64,000 nucleotides of DNA from Prorocentrum cordatum (GCA_963575745.1 CAUYUJ010018726.1:62001-126000), one strand, 5' to 3'. Shown: positions 33,300-45,400, counted from the stretch's first letter. A program made the numbers and translations. The notes: a model not told the origin generated them from the sequence alone.

Positions 33300-34300
33300 G
33301 TGATTTGTCCGGAGGTCCCCTCGCCTGTGCGCCACTGCCATTGCGTCTGCGAGTCGACTCCTTGCGGGGGCGCCAGCGGCTTCGAGATGTTGGCGGGCGC
33401 TTTCATTTCGGCGGTTCCCGGGATAGCCCTGGCGCCGCCAGCTCCAGCCCCGCTTCCTCGGGAAGCGGACGGGCGGCCGTTGCCGAGTGCACTCGTGAAA
33501 TGCGCGGGCGCGGGCGAGGAGCTGTCGCGCGCGATTGTCTCTGAGTGGCGCGGCGGGCCTCGCGGTGGCCGCCGCCGCGCCGGACTACGACGCCCGCGAC
33601 GAAGACTGTAGTGACAGTGCCACCTTCGAGCTTGCGCGGTTCTTGGGTGACGACGGCAAGCTGCCGATTGGGGCACGCGCGGCCAACCTGCGCGGGTTCG
33701 CGGCGGCCCCCGCCGACGCGGAGGTGCAGCAACTGCTCGCCGAGGCGCGGGCGGCGGCGGCGCCCCGCCCAGCGGGGCCCGCTGCGGTCGCTGGCGGCGG
33801 CCCTGCAGGAGGTGGTGGAGGAGGAACGGGCGCCGCGGCAGCGGCGGCGGCGGTGGGGGGCGGGCCGCCGGCGCCGGTGGCGACGCCGAGCTGGGTCTTG
33901 GCGAGCGCGTGGACGGGCGCGGCATCGGAGAGATCGTCGCGATGCCGCCTGGGGCAGCTGCCCTGAACGAGCACGCGCTGATCGCGCTGCCGGGGGCGGT
34001 GGCCCCTGGGCCCGTCTTGGTGAGACCGCTCGCGAATTCGCGGGGGAGATCGACGCCTTCTGCGAGGGGCGCATCAAGCGGTGCCGTGCGGCTACAGCAT
34101 CGCGCGGGAGTGACCGGGCCGGGGGCGACGACGCGCGGGCCCTTTCGGCGGCGCGCGGCCCTGGCGGGCGGAGGCGGCGCGAATTTAGAAAGTCGGCCAA
34201 TCAGATTGCGATGATTAGTTTTGATGACTTTCCGCTCGCGGGGCCTCGGACAGCTGGGCAGCGTTGCCGCGAGACGATCAAGATGGCGGAGGACCCCCCG
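33300..34300 (+). pseudogene. Possible gag-like retroelement fragment
   Basis: Frames change several times. One (33535-33966) has GDDGKLPIGARAANLRGF and an Ala/Gly/Pro-rich linker followed by SWVLASAWTG, which resembles SWVLAEDAGG after a similar linker in the gag-like region of the YR element. Another near 34200 reads FDDFPLAGPRTA, a segment I associate with dinoflagellate retroelement proteins. The position, downstream of spliced-leader relics and upstream of RT-like sequence at 35.2-36.75 kb, fits a first-ORF remnant. Evidence is weak and no single frame spans it. Confidence 0.3.
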
Positions 34301-34539
34301 AGCGCGACTCTCGAAGAGCCCCGCGACTCATGCCTGAACTCCCCCAACCCCGCTGGCCGGATTTCTTTGCTTCTTTCCGCGGAGGGGTCAAGTTTCGCGG
34401 CGACCCAGCGATCCTGGGGCCCTCAGCGGCGCATGGACTTCTGTCCTTCTTCCGCGCGCGAGTTGCCATTGGAGCCCCTGGGCCCCTCCGACTACCGCAC
34501 AACTGCCACTTGAGTGCGACTGGTGCTATCATGCATTAG

Positions 34540-34985
34540 CGCGCAGTTGCTCCTAGAGAGTATACTGTCCTACCATGCAAGCATTGGAGTGCAGCTGGCA
34601 TCATGGCACAACTGGTAGAACTGCGCGTCCTAGTACAACTTCCTAGTACAAATCCCTAGCACTAGTACAACTCTCTGGTACAACTCCCCAGTGCAACTCC
34701 CTGGTACAATTCTCTAGGACCAAGAGTGCCAGTGCAACTTTTGTGATGCAATTCCCGAGTGCCAATACAGCTCGCTAGTACAAGTCCCGAGTGCAACTCC
34801 CAAGTTCAATTCCCTAGTAATAATACAACATATAGTACATCTGCGTAGTGAAACCCAGTGATAGAATGTAACAGCACAACTCCCTAGTGTAATTTCCTAG
34901 TAGAAATCCCTAGCCAAGCAGTATTCACACAACAAATCCATTATTATTAGCACGACTCCCTGGTGCAACACTATTACAGTGTTGC
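34540..34985 (+). repeat. Degenerate 13 bp tandem repeat
   Basis: Many units of CCTAGTACAACTC with point changes, for example CCTGGTACAATTC and CCCAGTGCAACTC. This AT-richer block sits between the gag-like and RT-like fragments of the flanking retroelement. Confidence 0.65.
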
Positions 34986-35214
34986 TGCGTTGCGCCTACA
35001 ATCTGGGCCCTCGCGCTTTTCCTCCTCTGGTTGCGCCGGGGCGGGCGGGGCCCCTCGCGCGGGCGCCCCCGCGCCTGAGAATTCATTTCTCTTCCGGAAT
35101 TCGAGGCGGGGGTAACCCCCGTGCTCGAACCCCTCGCCGGGGATTTGTTCCCCCCCGCGGAAGCCGGGCCCCCTGGGTTCCTGGGCGCGCCCCACAAGTC
35201 CCACGGGCCCTTCG

Positions 35215-36750
35215 TTGGAGTCGCGGGGCCGATGCTCGAAGTGGCCGATGGAGGCGCGGATCCCAGACGGAGGCAGGCCGATTCACGATGGCTCGAACCC
35301 TGCGCTGACCCAGGAGCTCGCGGTGCAACGCGACGGCCTCAACGTCGCGAGCCTCGCGCGCATGGGGGTGGCGGCGCGGAGACGGCAGTTGATTGCGGGG
35401 GCTCGCCGCGCCAGCCCGTCGGCCCCGAGCTACGATAGCGCGGCCCGCTCCATGGGCGACGGGCTTCGCGCTGGGGGGGCCCTGGCGGCGCCGGAGCTGG
35501 CGGCGCGCGTCTCGGAGCGTCTCCGTGCCGACGCGGCTATCGCGAAGGAGAGGTGGAAGGCGGCCGAGAACCGCGCCCCCCGCGGCATGCCCCCTTGCAA
35601 GGGAGGCGGCAGAGGCCAGAGGGGCGGCGGGGCCGCCAGGGGCGGCCAGCGCGGCGCCCAGGGAGGGCCGAGCAGGCCCGGCGGCCCTCCGCGCGCAGCC
35701 AGAGCCCGGGCGCTGCCGAAGCCCTGCTCAGGTGAGTTCAGCCTGGGCGGGGGTGCCTCAGAGCACGCTGGATGGTCTAGAGCTTCCAGTTTTTTTCGGA
35801 GACAGCCGCCGCTGCTTCGCGCCAGCGGGCCTCTCCCCGCTGCCCAGGCTCGCCTCGTCGGCGCTGGATCGCGAGGCGGGGCTAAGCCGCTCGACGGCGC
35901 GACGTCTGCTGGGTCGGTTTGCTATCGCCAAGAGTGTGGGCAGGTCTGTGGACGCGCTGAACTCCATGTACTTTGGTGCCAGGTTGCGGCGCGCCCCTCC
36001 GGATGCCCGTGGGATTGTGGGCCTGCCTCAGCGCTTGCGTGCTGTCTTGAGGTATTTCGTTTCTCGCGTTCGCGAGCTCGGGCCTCGCCCCCTGGCCCCG
36101 CCCGCCCAGGAGCCCCTGGGGAGCTCAGAGTTTGTGCCATTCTGTCGCAAGGAATTTTGGGCGGAGCCCCGGGACCCCCATGGTTTGGTAAAATTGGTCG
36201 CTCCCCGATCGGGGGCGCCAGCCTGTTGATGTTGTCTCGGTCTTGGTAGGCGCCCCTCGCGATTGCCGTCGGGACTTCGAGGGGCGCGCGCTAGTCGGCG
36301 CAGCGGCCTGGGGCGTTTTGTCTGAACAGGCCGCGCAGGTACCTCCCTGCGCTGACCCGCCTTTGAGGAAGCCCAACGAGTTTGGAGCTGTCCCCTCGAT
36401 GTTAGCCCCCCAGGGTCTGGCGAGCTTCGCGCGCTGCGCCGCCGCCGGGATCGGCGCCTTCTCGGTGCGAAAGAAGTCTGGGAAGCGCCGTCTGGTCCTC
36501 GACTGTAGACAGTGTAACCTACGTTTTGCCCCCGCGCCTCACACTGAGCTCGGGGGCCCATTTCGCTCGGCGGCCTCGAGCCCCCAGTCGACCGGGCCCT
36601 GTGTTAGGCCGAAGCGGAGATCAAGGATTGTTTCCACGTGTGCGGGATGCCAGACGGCCTCTCGGACTTCTTCGCCTTCGAGATGGATTCGACTGCGGGC
36701 GATTTCATAGGCGCAGGGGTGCCGCCTGAGATGCTGAAAAACTTCCGCGG
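35215..36750 (+). pseudogene. Retroelement RT region, truncated
   Basis: Frame 1 (35215 to ~35710) has LTQELAVQRDGLNVASLAR and APELAARVSERLRADAAIA, a helical segment before RT, then a Gly/Arg-rich tail. Frame 2 (~35740-36229) continues with LPVFFGD, FAIAKSVGRSVDALNSMYFG and LRYFVSRVREL. From 36243 a third frame gives LRKPNEFGAVPSML and GAFSVRKKSGKRRLVLDCRQ, the RT fingers motif. Another shift gives DCFHVCGMPDGLSDFFAF near 36635-36680, likely palm motif A with its Asp. The RT breaks off at about 36750, where a 27 bp repeat array starts, so the QG and ADD motifs are missing. It is a different family from the YR element. Confidence 0.5.
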
Positions 36751-36784
36751 GGGCGAAGGGAGGGGGGGGGGGGCGAGGAGGGCG

Positions 36785-37944
36785 AGGGCAACGGCGACGG
36801 CAACGATTCCTTTCGCGGTGGATTACACATGGAATCCTTTTGTGGCGGATTACAAATTTTTCTTTTGTAGTCCGCCAGCGGGCGGGAGCGCGGGGGCGCG
36901 GGAGCGGGGGTGCGGGGGCGCGGGAGAACGGGTTGCAAAAGGATTCCTTCCGTCGCGGGTTACAGAAGGATTCCCTTTTGTGGTGGATTACAAAGGGATT
37001 CTTTTCGCGACGAATTACACATGGATTCTTTTTGCGGCGGATTACAAATTGTTTCCTTGTGTGGAGGATTGCAGACTGATTTTTTTCGCGGCGGATTACA
37101 ATTTGATTCCTTTTGTGGCGGATTGCAAAGGGAATCCTTCTGTGGCGAATTACAAAGGGAATCCTTTTGTGGCGGATTACACATTGATTCCTCTTGTGGC
37201 GGATTACAAAGGAAACCCTTTTGTGGCGAATTACAAAGGGAATCCTTTTGTGGCGGATTACAATTTGATTCCGCTTGTGGCGGATTGCAAAGGCAACTCT
37301 TTTGTGGCGGACTACAAGGGAAATCTTTTTGTGGCGAATTGCAAAGAGAATCCTTTTGCGGCGGATTACAAATTGATTCCTTTTGCGGCGGATTGCAAAA
37401 GGAATCCTGTTGTGCCGGGTTACCAATTGATTATTTCAGCGTGGATTTTGTAGCTGCCTGAACCTGCGAGAGCTTCCCAAGGTTATCAAATATTTAAGGT
37501 GTTTTTATGTTTTTAAAGAAAAAAAGTTTCGCTTGAGAGCCCCTCAACATTTTATAAATCCATTGGGTTTGACGGATGTGAAAATCAAAGGGAGTCTCAA
37601 GCGAAACTATGTTTTTCTGTGCGAAATCAATGTAAAAACAATGAAACAAGACAACAAATGTTTCGCTTGAGACTCCCTCCGAATTTTACAGCAGCCAAGC
37701 TCAGTGGATTTATAAAATTCTGAAAGAGTCTCAATCGAAACCTGGTTGTCCTACTTCAAAAACTCACGAATTAAAAACATTATATATACATTTATATATA
37801 TATATATATAAAATCCTGGGGGCCTCGCGCAGGTCCAGACCGCTCAAGATCCCCGCACAAGGATTCCCTTTGTAATTCGCCACAAAAGGGTTTCCTTTGT
37901 AATCCGCCACAAGAGGAATCAATGTGTAATCCGCCACGAAAGGA
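36785..37944. mobile_element. Foldback-like element, tandem copy 1
   Basis: A forward array of a 27 bp unit (TTTTGTGGCGGATTACAAAG type) fills 36800-37440. A non-repeat centre follows at 37450-37860, then the same unit in inverse orientation to 37944. The centre has two 82 bp hairpin-ended segments (37526-37607 and 37660-37741), each closed by TTTCGCTTGAGA / TCTCAAGCGAAA-type ends and inverted relative to each other, plus a (TA)n run. The open frames with repeated FCGGLQ are artefacts of the 27 bp period. The left side abuts the broken RT. Confidence 0.6.
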
Positions 37945-39118
37945 TTCCTTTTGTAGAGATTACAAAGGGAATCCTTGCGTGGCGAATTACAAAGGGAATC
38001 CTCTTGTGGCTGATTACACAATTTTTGTTTTGTAGCGGATTATAAAGGAAATCCTTTCGTGGCGAATTACAAAGGGAATCCTTGTGCGGCGGATTACAAT
38101 TAGGTTCCTTTTGTGGCGGATTGCAAAGGCAACTCTTTTGTGGCGGATTACAAAGGAAATCGTATTGCGGCGAATTACAAAGGGAATCTTTTTGTGGCGG
38201 ATTACAAATTGAGTCCTTTTGTGGCGGATTACAAAAGGAATCCTGTTGTGGCGGGTTACCAATTGACCCTTTTTTTCATAAGGATCTTTAGCGGCCTGAA
38301 CCTGCGAGAGGTCCCCAAGGTTTTCAAATATTATATATATGCGTGTTTAAAATAACAAACCAGGTTTCGCCTGAGACCCCTTCAATTTTTGTATAAATCC
38401 ATTGGATTTGGCTGATGTAAAAATCAAAGGGATTTCAAGCGAAACTGGGTTTTCCTGTGTGAAATCAAAATAAAAACAATGAAACAAAACAGGTTTCGCT
38501 TGAGACTCCTTCCGAATTTTACAGTAGCCAAGCTCAATGGATTTATATAATTCTGAGAGAGTCTTAAGCGACACTTGGTTTTCCTATTACACAAATTCAC
38601 GAGTTTATATATATATATATATAATCCTGGGAACCTCGCACAGGTCCCGACCGCTCAAGATCCCCACAAAAGGATCCCCTTTGTAATTCGCCGCAAAAGG
38701 CTTTCCTTTCTAACCCGCCACAAAAGGAATCAATTTGTAATCCGCCACAAAAGGATTCCCTTTGTAATTCTCCACAAAAGGGCTTCTTTTTTTAATCCGC
38801 CACATAAGGAATTAATTCATAATCCTTTACAAACGGATTCCATTTGTATTCCGCCACGAAAGGAATCAATTTGTAAATCCGCCACAAAGGAATCAATGTG
38901 TAATCCTCTACAAAAGGATTCCACCTGCAATCCGCCACAGAAGGACTCCTTTTGCAATCCGCCACAAAAGGAATCAAGATGTAATCCGCCACCAAGGAAT
39001 CAACGTGTAATCCGCAACAAGAGGAATCAATGTATAGTTCGCCACAAAAGGATTCCCTGCGTTACCCGCCACAAACAAAAATGTAATCCGCCACAAAAGG
39101 AATCAATGTCTAATCCGC
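37945..39118. mobile_element. Foldback-like element, tandem copy 2
   Basis: Same plan as copy 1: a forward 27 bp array to about 38270, a centre (38280-38640) with two hairpin-ended segments starting near 38362 and 38490 and a (TA)n run, then a longer inverse array to 39118. Centres of copies 1 and 2 are about 835 bp apart and share CCTGAACCTGCGAGAG. The right end abuts the helicase remnant. Confidence 0.6.
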
Positions 39119-39179
39119 CGCGTAGGGGAGGGCGATGACGAAGACAAGGTAGTCGCCATCTACATGGGCCAAGAGAGTG

Positions 39180-40372
39180 GCCCACAGGAGTCCCGCGCCG
39201 CTTCAAGGATCCAAACCTCAGGGACCTCGTGGCGTTCCCGCGCGAGCCGGGGAAGCAGGCCCCGCCGGCCATCCGGGCCGCGTGGAACGCCACGCAGCTG
39301 AAACCCGATGATCGTAGACTCCGGGGGGAAAGGTTTCAGAACGGCCACGTGATTGGGTCCTACTGGGACACCGCGGCGCGCTGGATGAATATGCGAGCCC
39401 AGCGGGGCGCGGACGTCCTAAAGAAGCCCCTCTTCCTCGCGCAGGCCGCCGACAGATCTGCCCCGACGATTAGCAGGAAGGACGCCGCCAAGATGATGAA
39501 TTGTGCCAGCCCGAAGAACACTGGCGTGCACGGACTGCTCCCAGTGCGCGCGGGCATGCGGATCCGGCTCCTGGAGGCGCTGGACTTCAAAAACGGCCTC
39601 GTCAAGGATGCCGAGGGGCAGATCGCGCGCGTCGTCGCGGGCCCTCGGGATCGCGGCGACGTCGAGAGGGCCGAGAGAGACGAGGAGAAGAGGATCTATC
39701 TGAAGCACTTGCCGCTGGGGTTCTGGGCGCGCATGGCGAAGTGCGCGAGCGCGCCCTTCGTGGGCGACCTCAAGCGCCACGACGACGCCCCCACAGCGGA
39801 CCTGACGGGCCCGCTGGTGTTCATCGAGCCTCGCACGTCGGAGCCGTTCACGTTCCGCACCTCCAAGGTCACCCGGACGGGCCCCCCGTTCTCGCACGGC
39901 AGGGCCATCGCCGCGGCGGCGTGCCAGGGGCGCACCGCGCGAGGGGGCGACGGGGCAGGGGGGCAGCGCCCCCCGGGCAGTCCACGGCCAAACCTCCTGG
40001 GCGCGAGCGATCCGCAGCCATGCCTGTTTTGGTTCCGTGGGTTCTCGCCTTGGGCCGTTGGCTGCCCCGCGCGCTGCCCCTCGGCCGACGTCGCCCAGGC
40101 GTGATCCTGGGCTGCGGCCGCCGCGAGATCGGGAACGGCAAGAAGGACGACGACGACTGGTGGCTGGAGCTTTACGCGCTGCTCTCGCGCGCCACGCGCC
40201 ACGAGGACCTCCTGCTCATGCGGGCGCCGCGCATCGAGCTCTTCGTGGCGGGGCCGCCGGCGGGCTTGCAGAAACAGTTGGAGCAGTTTGCTGCGCGCGT
40301 GGAGCGGCGCAGGAGGGAGCCACGACCCTCGCCAGGGAGCTGGGCTTCACCGAGTTCATCCGCGAGGCATGA
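39180..40372 (+). pseudogene. PIF1-like helicase, C-terminal part, 5' truncated
   Basis: Frame 1 reads RRFKDPNLRDLVAF, then GHVIGSYWDTAARWMNMRA, LLPVRAGMRIRLLEALD and GLVKDAEGQIARVV. This is the beta-barrel-like segment seen near the end of PIF1/Helitron-type helicases (consensus GMxVRL). TFRTSKVTRTG, HGRAIAAAACQGRTARG and, in frame 3 after an apparent intron, YALLSRATRHEDLLLM follow. The last is helicase motif VI (consensus YVALSRxTR) with its Arg finger. A 1-nt shift near 40310 leads to TLARELGFTEFIREA and a stop at 40370-40372. Walker A and B are absent: the 5' part ends at the foldback element. It could be from a Helitron or a host PIF1 paralogue. I recall close relatives as frequent in dinoflagellates. 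Confidence 0.65.
39947..40098 (+). other. Putative GC-AG intron (152 nt)
   Basis: Removing 39947-40098 joins frame 1 (TARG) to frame 3 (VILGCGRRE) through a complete Gly codon, giving RTARGGVILGCG. The donor is G|GCGACG and the acceptor GCCCAG|GC. GC donors and AG|G acceptors are typical of dinoflagellate introns. The GGC at the donor is echoed at the acceptor. Confidence 0.55.
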
Positions 40373-40436
40373 CCCGTGGAGCGGCCCGCCCGAGCCGCGC
40401 CATATCCAGGCTGTCCCGCAGTTCGGCCGGGCGGCG

Positions 40437-40692
40437 CGGACGACCCGCGCGCGTCGCTGGAGCCCACTCGGGGCGACCAGCGTGCTTCGCGGGGACTCCG
40501 CGCTGCGCGCTGCCCAGTGCCTCGTTCGCCCGTCGTCGCTCTGCCCGGCGCCCAGAGCCTTGCGCGCTCCCAGCCAGCCAGCTAGCTCATTTTGCTCCGC
40601 GCAGCGGACGACCCGCGTGCGTTGCTGGGACCCCTTCGGGGCGACCAGCGCGCGTCGCCGGGACTCCGCGCCGCGCTGCGCCCGCAGCCTCG
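40437..40692 (+). repeat. 171 bp direct duplication
   Basis: A segment beginning GCGGACGACCCGCG at 40436 recurs at 40608 with substitutions, including GGGGCGACCAGCG and GGGACTCCGCG. Confidence 0.6.
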
Positions 40693-40699
40693 GGCACTG

Positions 40700-41100
40700 G
40701 AGTGCGCGGGCAAAGAGGGAGAAAAAGAGCGGGAGGAAGCGGGGGCGATCCACGCGAGGGGGGTGCCGATATGGGCGTCGACATTCATCCACGTAGACTC
40801 CCCCGCACGCAGATTCATGCACAATCAGACCCACTCGTGCTCAGACTCACCCGCTCTCAGGCTCTCGTTAACAGACCCATCGTCTTCTTCCGCGTGGCGT
40901 TCCCCGCCATGCATCGGCACGCCCCTCGCTCGGTTCTTGGCCTCATAGGGAGCTCCACCGAAGACGAGATTCACAATTGCGGCGCTCTCAACTGCGCATG
41001 CTGGGGTCTTTCGCCATGCTATTGTTTTTCGCCGGCGTCGTCCCCGAACCCGACCCCGAACCCGAACCCTTACCCGTTACCATTCATTGAGACCTGGTAA
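40700..41100. other. No recognisable gene
   Basis: Ends in a short CCCGAACCC/CCCTTACCCG run (41043-41080), telomere-like in look. Otherwise nothing assignable. Confidence 0.4.
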
Positions 41101-41117
41101 CACAGACTACGTCTAGC

Positions 41118-41600
<483 letters not shown>

Positions 41601-41639
41601 AGTATGCAGTAGCATTAGTAGTAACATCTCCCGTGTATG

Positions 41640-41822
41640 AGATTATCCTTATCATACACCTCATCATCACCATCACCAAGATCAACCTCATCACCAGACT
41701 CATCATTGCCATCCTCATCCGTCCACTCCTCCTTCTCATGTTTATCATCATCATCACCGACACCTTCATCAGTATCATCAGCATCATCATCACCAACATC
41801 ACCTTCATCATCCACCGTCACA
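41640..41822 (+). repeat. (ATC)n microsatellite
   Basis: Imperfect CAT/ATC repeats directly after the GTA array. Confidence 0.8.
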
Positions 41823-44800
41823 GTTTTGGACCAAGTCCGAAACAGGAGCCCCCGGTGCTTCGAGTTCGTTCGCAGCTCGAAACCTGGGCGTAGCTGCCCT
41901 TACCTTGCTTGCTCCTCCCTTACGGACCTGTTCGGATCCCGATTTGTTCGGTGGCTTGATGGTTCGCAATGGGACGGGCGCTTTGATCGCCGAGCTAGCG
42001 GCCCGGGTGGCCAATATGAAACTCGGTCACGGCTACGGTCGCTGAGCTTGTCCCTGACGCCCAGGCTGTGCAAATTGGGAGGGGCGAGCGGAAGGTGAAC
42101 GCTGCTAATATTCAGGAAGAGTTGGCACCATTCCGCTTGCATGCGAACAGCAGCGACTTCGGCGACAGCAGCGAGGATGGCGGCGACGACCGCTCGGCTA
42201 AGAGACCCAGAACCATGCCTTGTATTCGTCTCGGATCTCTTGTATCGCGGTCGAAGGCCATCCTCGCTGGTTTCAATGATGAGTCCTCGCAGTTCTCTCC
42301 TCGTGTGCTACCGAGCATGTGACATCGGCGATGAAGGCCTCCCCTATCGAGACGTTATGGAGAAACTGATTCTAGCGTTCCCATCGCCAGAAGCAGCTCC
42401 CGACGCCGTCGATGCGCTTAGGAAGAGCTACCCCAACATCTTCGAGTACATCGCCACCCACGGGCCCCCGCACATTGAGTCTTAAGCCCCTTCGCGATGG
42501 CGAGACTACCAGGCAGTTGGCTGCGTCGAGTGGGATGCGCAGCGCGCTCGGCGCGACAGTCAAGGCTAACCCGCCCCTCGCGCAGTGGCCCGTCGATTCG
42601 TCAGTCGAAATCCAGGCCCATCTTTGCAACTGGTGCTGAGGCGGGTGAAGCAGTGAAGCTCGTCCGCCGTGCCAAAATTTGCTCGGTTCAGGAATTGCCC
42701 CGCGTCGTCTCGCTCGCCTGCCACTTCGGGGCCTTTTCGGAGTCGGAGGCAAGCAGCAGCTGGAGCTCCCATCGGAGTGCCCACCAACCTTGAGAACCCG
42801 TCCGATCATGTTCCTGCGATGATCATTTTCGTCCCGAATCCTCGTCTCTCTGCGACGGTCCTTCTCCGATCCCTGCGTGGGTCGCCAGAGCTGGTGAGCT
42901 TCGTCAAATTATGACGGGAAGGATTGATGCGACTGGCGTGCCCCAGCCGACCCGCGCGCGCGGCTAGAGCTAACGCGGCGACGCATGAGACGCAAGCTGA
43001 GTTTCGGAAGACGACGTTGTCGATTCGCCACCTTCCCGCGCGCGATCCTGCGGCGGTTCGTTGCTGCTCGCCGCGTGCGCAGTGCAAATTTTCAGCAGCT
43101 TCTTGTTCGAGCCGCGCGCGCCTGCCCCGTGCTCTCTTCCCTCCTCGACGTTGACGCCGTCGCCCTCTTCGATTCGCCGTGTCTACGCGCGCGCGTGGCC
43201 ACGCCGAGCAATCAACTTCTGGACGGCGAAGAGGCCATCTCGCAGTCAATGGTGCCCCCCAGATAACGAGGTGTCGTGCAGGCGCGCGCGCGCGTGGCAC
43301 TATCGCGAGCGGTGGCACAGTCTGAACAAGTCAGTTTGTTTTGGTAACATCCGCGCGCGGCGCACTGGTGCACCGCGTGCGTCTGCGCAGCATGCCAGCG
43401 CCGAGCGCGCTCGTCGCTGGGGCTGCGTCTCTGCCGCTGAGCTTCCAAATTGTGCTCTCTGTCTTACTAATGCATCTCATATCCAGCGTGCTGATGTTAT
43501 CGTCCTTGATCTGGCGTGCTGGGGGCGCAATGCCATGGGCTGATGGGCCGCTGGCCGACCGTTGCTGGGAACGCCCTGGGGCCGCAGGAATCCGGTTCGA
43601 TCTCCACCGCCACTGCGTCGCTCGCCCTGAAGACCCCGCCCCGGCGACTTCCACGAGATGCCCGTGGCTTTCTTGCCCGCGGGGGGCCGCGCCACGGAAT
43701 CGACTGCCGCTCCGTGCCCGGGGGCCGCGTCGACTCGCCCGCCCCCGATGGGGCGCGCTGATGATTGTGAACTCGTGACGGCGGCTGTCGCCTATCCTCT
43801 CTTCTGGGTCAGCGTTTGCAACGTGCGCCCCTGTCAGTCTGGCGCCTCGGGTCGCTCTTTCCTCAAAGGCATAAGACCACGCGAAGCTGGCGGCTCACGG
43901 GCGCGCCTCGAGGGCCGGCGGGGGGCAGCTCGAGCGCCCGTGGATTTCAAAGCCGACGTCCCCAGTCTGTCCCTTGAGCGGGGCGCTATTCGTCCTAGAG
44001 CACAGGGGCGCCCCTGCCTGGACTGGTCGTTTTTTCGAGAATCAGTGCCAGGACAACGTTGCTAGGCTTCATTTTTGTGGCGCGATTCTGGCGCCATTTG
44101 CGCTCGGGGCTGGCCTGGGTCGCCCTGCGCCCGTGCCCTTGTTTGCCGTGGCCGCGGCGGGCCCGGCGGGCCGTTGGCTAACTGCTGCTGGCCCCTTCAG
44201 GTTCAGCTTCTCAGGTTGCGCAGGCGATCCTGGGTTCTCGACGAACAACTTGATGACCGATCTGGGTCCGATCTTCGGCGAGCTGCGCTGGCTCGCCGAT
44301 GCTATCTGGTAGGAGTCGCACTTCGGGAAATGCGTCGCACTTGTCCGTGGGCATGTGGATTTGAATGCATGTCGAGTGTTTCCTGGGAGCCCGGGCGGCG
44401 GGCGCGCGCGGTTCTCGTCGGCGACATGGCGCCATCTGGCGGGGCGCGCGGGGCCAAGTGCTCGCCCAAATAGCTTCCCGGCGCAGTGCGACGCATACTT
44501 CTTCCGCGCGTGTGAGATTAGCCTCGCGGGGGCCAGCCTAGCCAGGTCGATTGTCGCCTGCGCTACTATGGATGTCTGTGTGCTCAGCGTCGTGTTGTAA
44601 TCCCATCGACTCACCCCGCGTCTGTTGCATCTTGAAGATGGAGCGCAGCAGATCAGTCGCCTTGGCACTCGGTGCTGTTGCAGTGGCAGTATGATATTTG
44701 GGGCGCAGGCTGCGACGCGCAGTGCGCGTCGTTTCGCTGTGTGGTGCGAGTATCAGTTTGTCGCGAGGTTCAGGGGTTCCAGGCCTGGCCGCGGTTCCTA

Positions 44801-45400
44801 AATGACCTGCAGCAGATTCTGGATTATTTTCTGGAGCTTATTTCTGGTCGGTGTTCCCGCGGATGCTTCACGATCTTGCCCCCGCCCTACATAGGGGCGG
44901 CGTTTCAGAGACGCCCCCTCCTCTCGCCGCGCAGATTTGCCCTGGCGACCAAGCGTCTGCGACGCAAGCCCAACTCGCTCGCGCTTTGAGAGAAGCGGAA
45001 CAGCCTGGCGCGATGGCTGGTGAGCCCCCAGAGAAGCGCTGAGATAGTTTCCCCTTCCCCTCCCTCCTGCAATTTGGTTTCCAGTTCTCCAGGTGGGAAT
45101 GCGGCATGTTTGTCGAGCTGTCTCGATGTTCTTACTTGATGCGGCCCTGAGGGCCCTGCGCCGTGGGGTTTGGATCTCGGGTCGGTTTCATTCTCAGCCT
45201 GGGCGTTGTTTTGTTGGTTGTCGCGGGGGCCCCAGCGATCAGTGTCGCTACCAGCGCTGTCCCCGCGTTGCTGGTCCATTTTCGACTTGGGCACCCCCCT
45301 TCCCCCTTCTCGGCCTCGCTTCCCCCCCTTTCCCTGCCCTCGGCTGCGTCGACGGGGCCCGGCGCTAAGTGCGACGCTGCCTTCTGAAAGAGCGCGTTCT
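41823..45400. other. No gene assigned; protein-like fragments without motif
   Basis: Several frames look less repeat-like than average, for example YRDVMEKLILAFPSPEAA near 42330 and LGPIFGELRWLADAIW near 44275, but frames break often and no domain is recognisable. 41838-41900 is similar to 47830-47900, suggesting an old dispersed repeat or retroelement remnant. Confidence 0.3.

Noticed and set aside
35731-35760. Possible GT-AG intron starting CAG|GTGAGTTC
   Set aside because: It would be only 30 nt, does not change the frame, and no homologous protein junction supports it.
36840-37461. Repeated FCGGLQRES frame resembling a repeat protein
   Set aside because: The 27 bp unit is also present in inverse orientation and at 37.9-39.1 kb. 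The frame is a by-product of a noncoding satellite.
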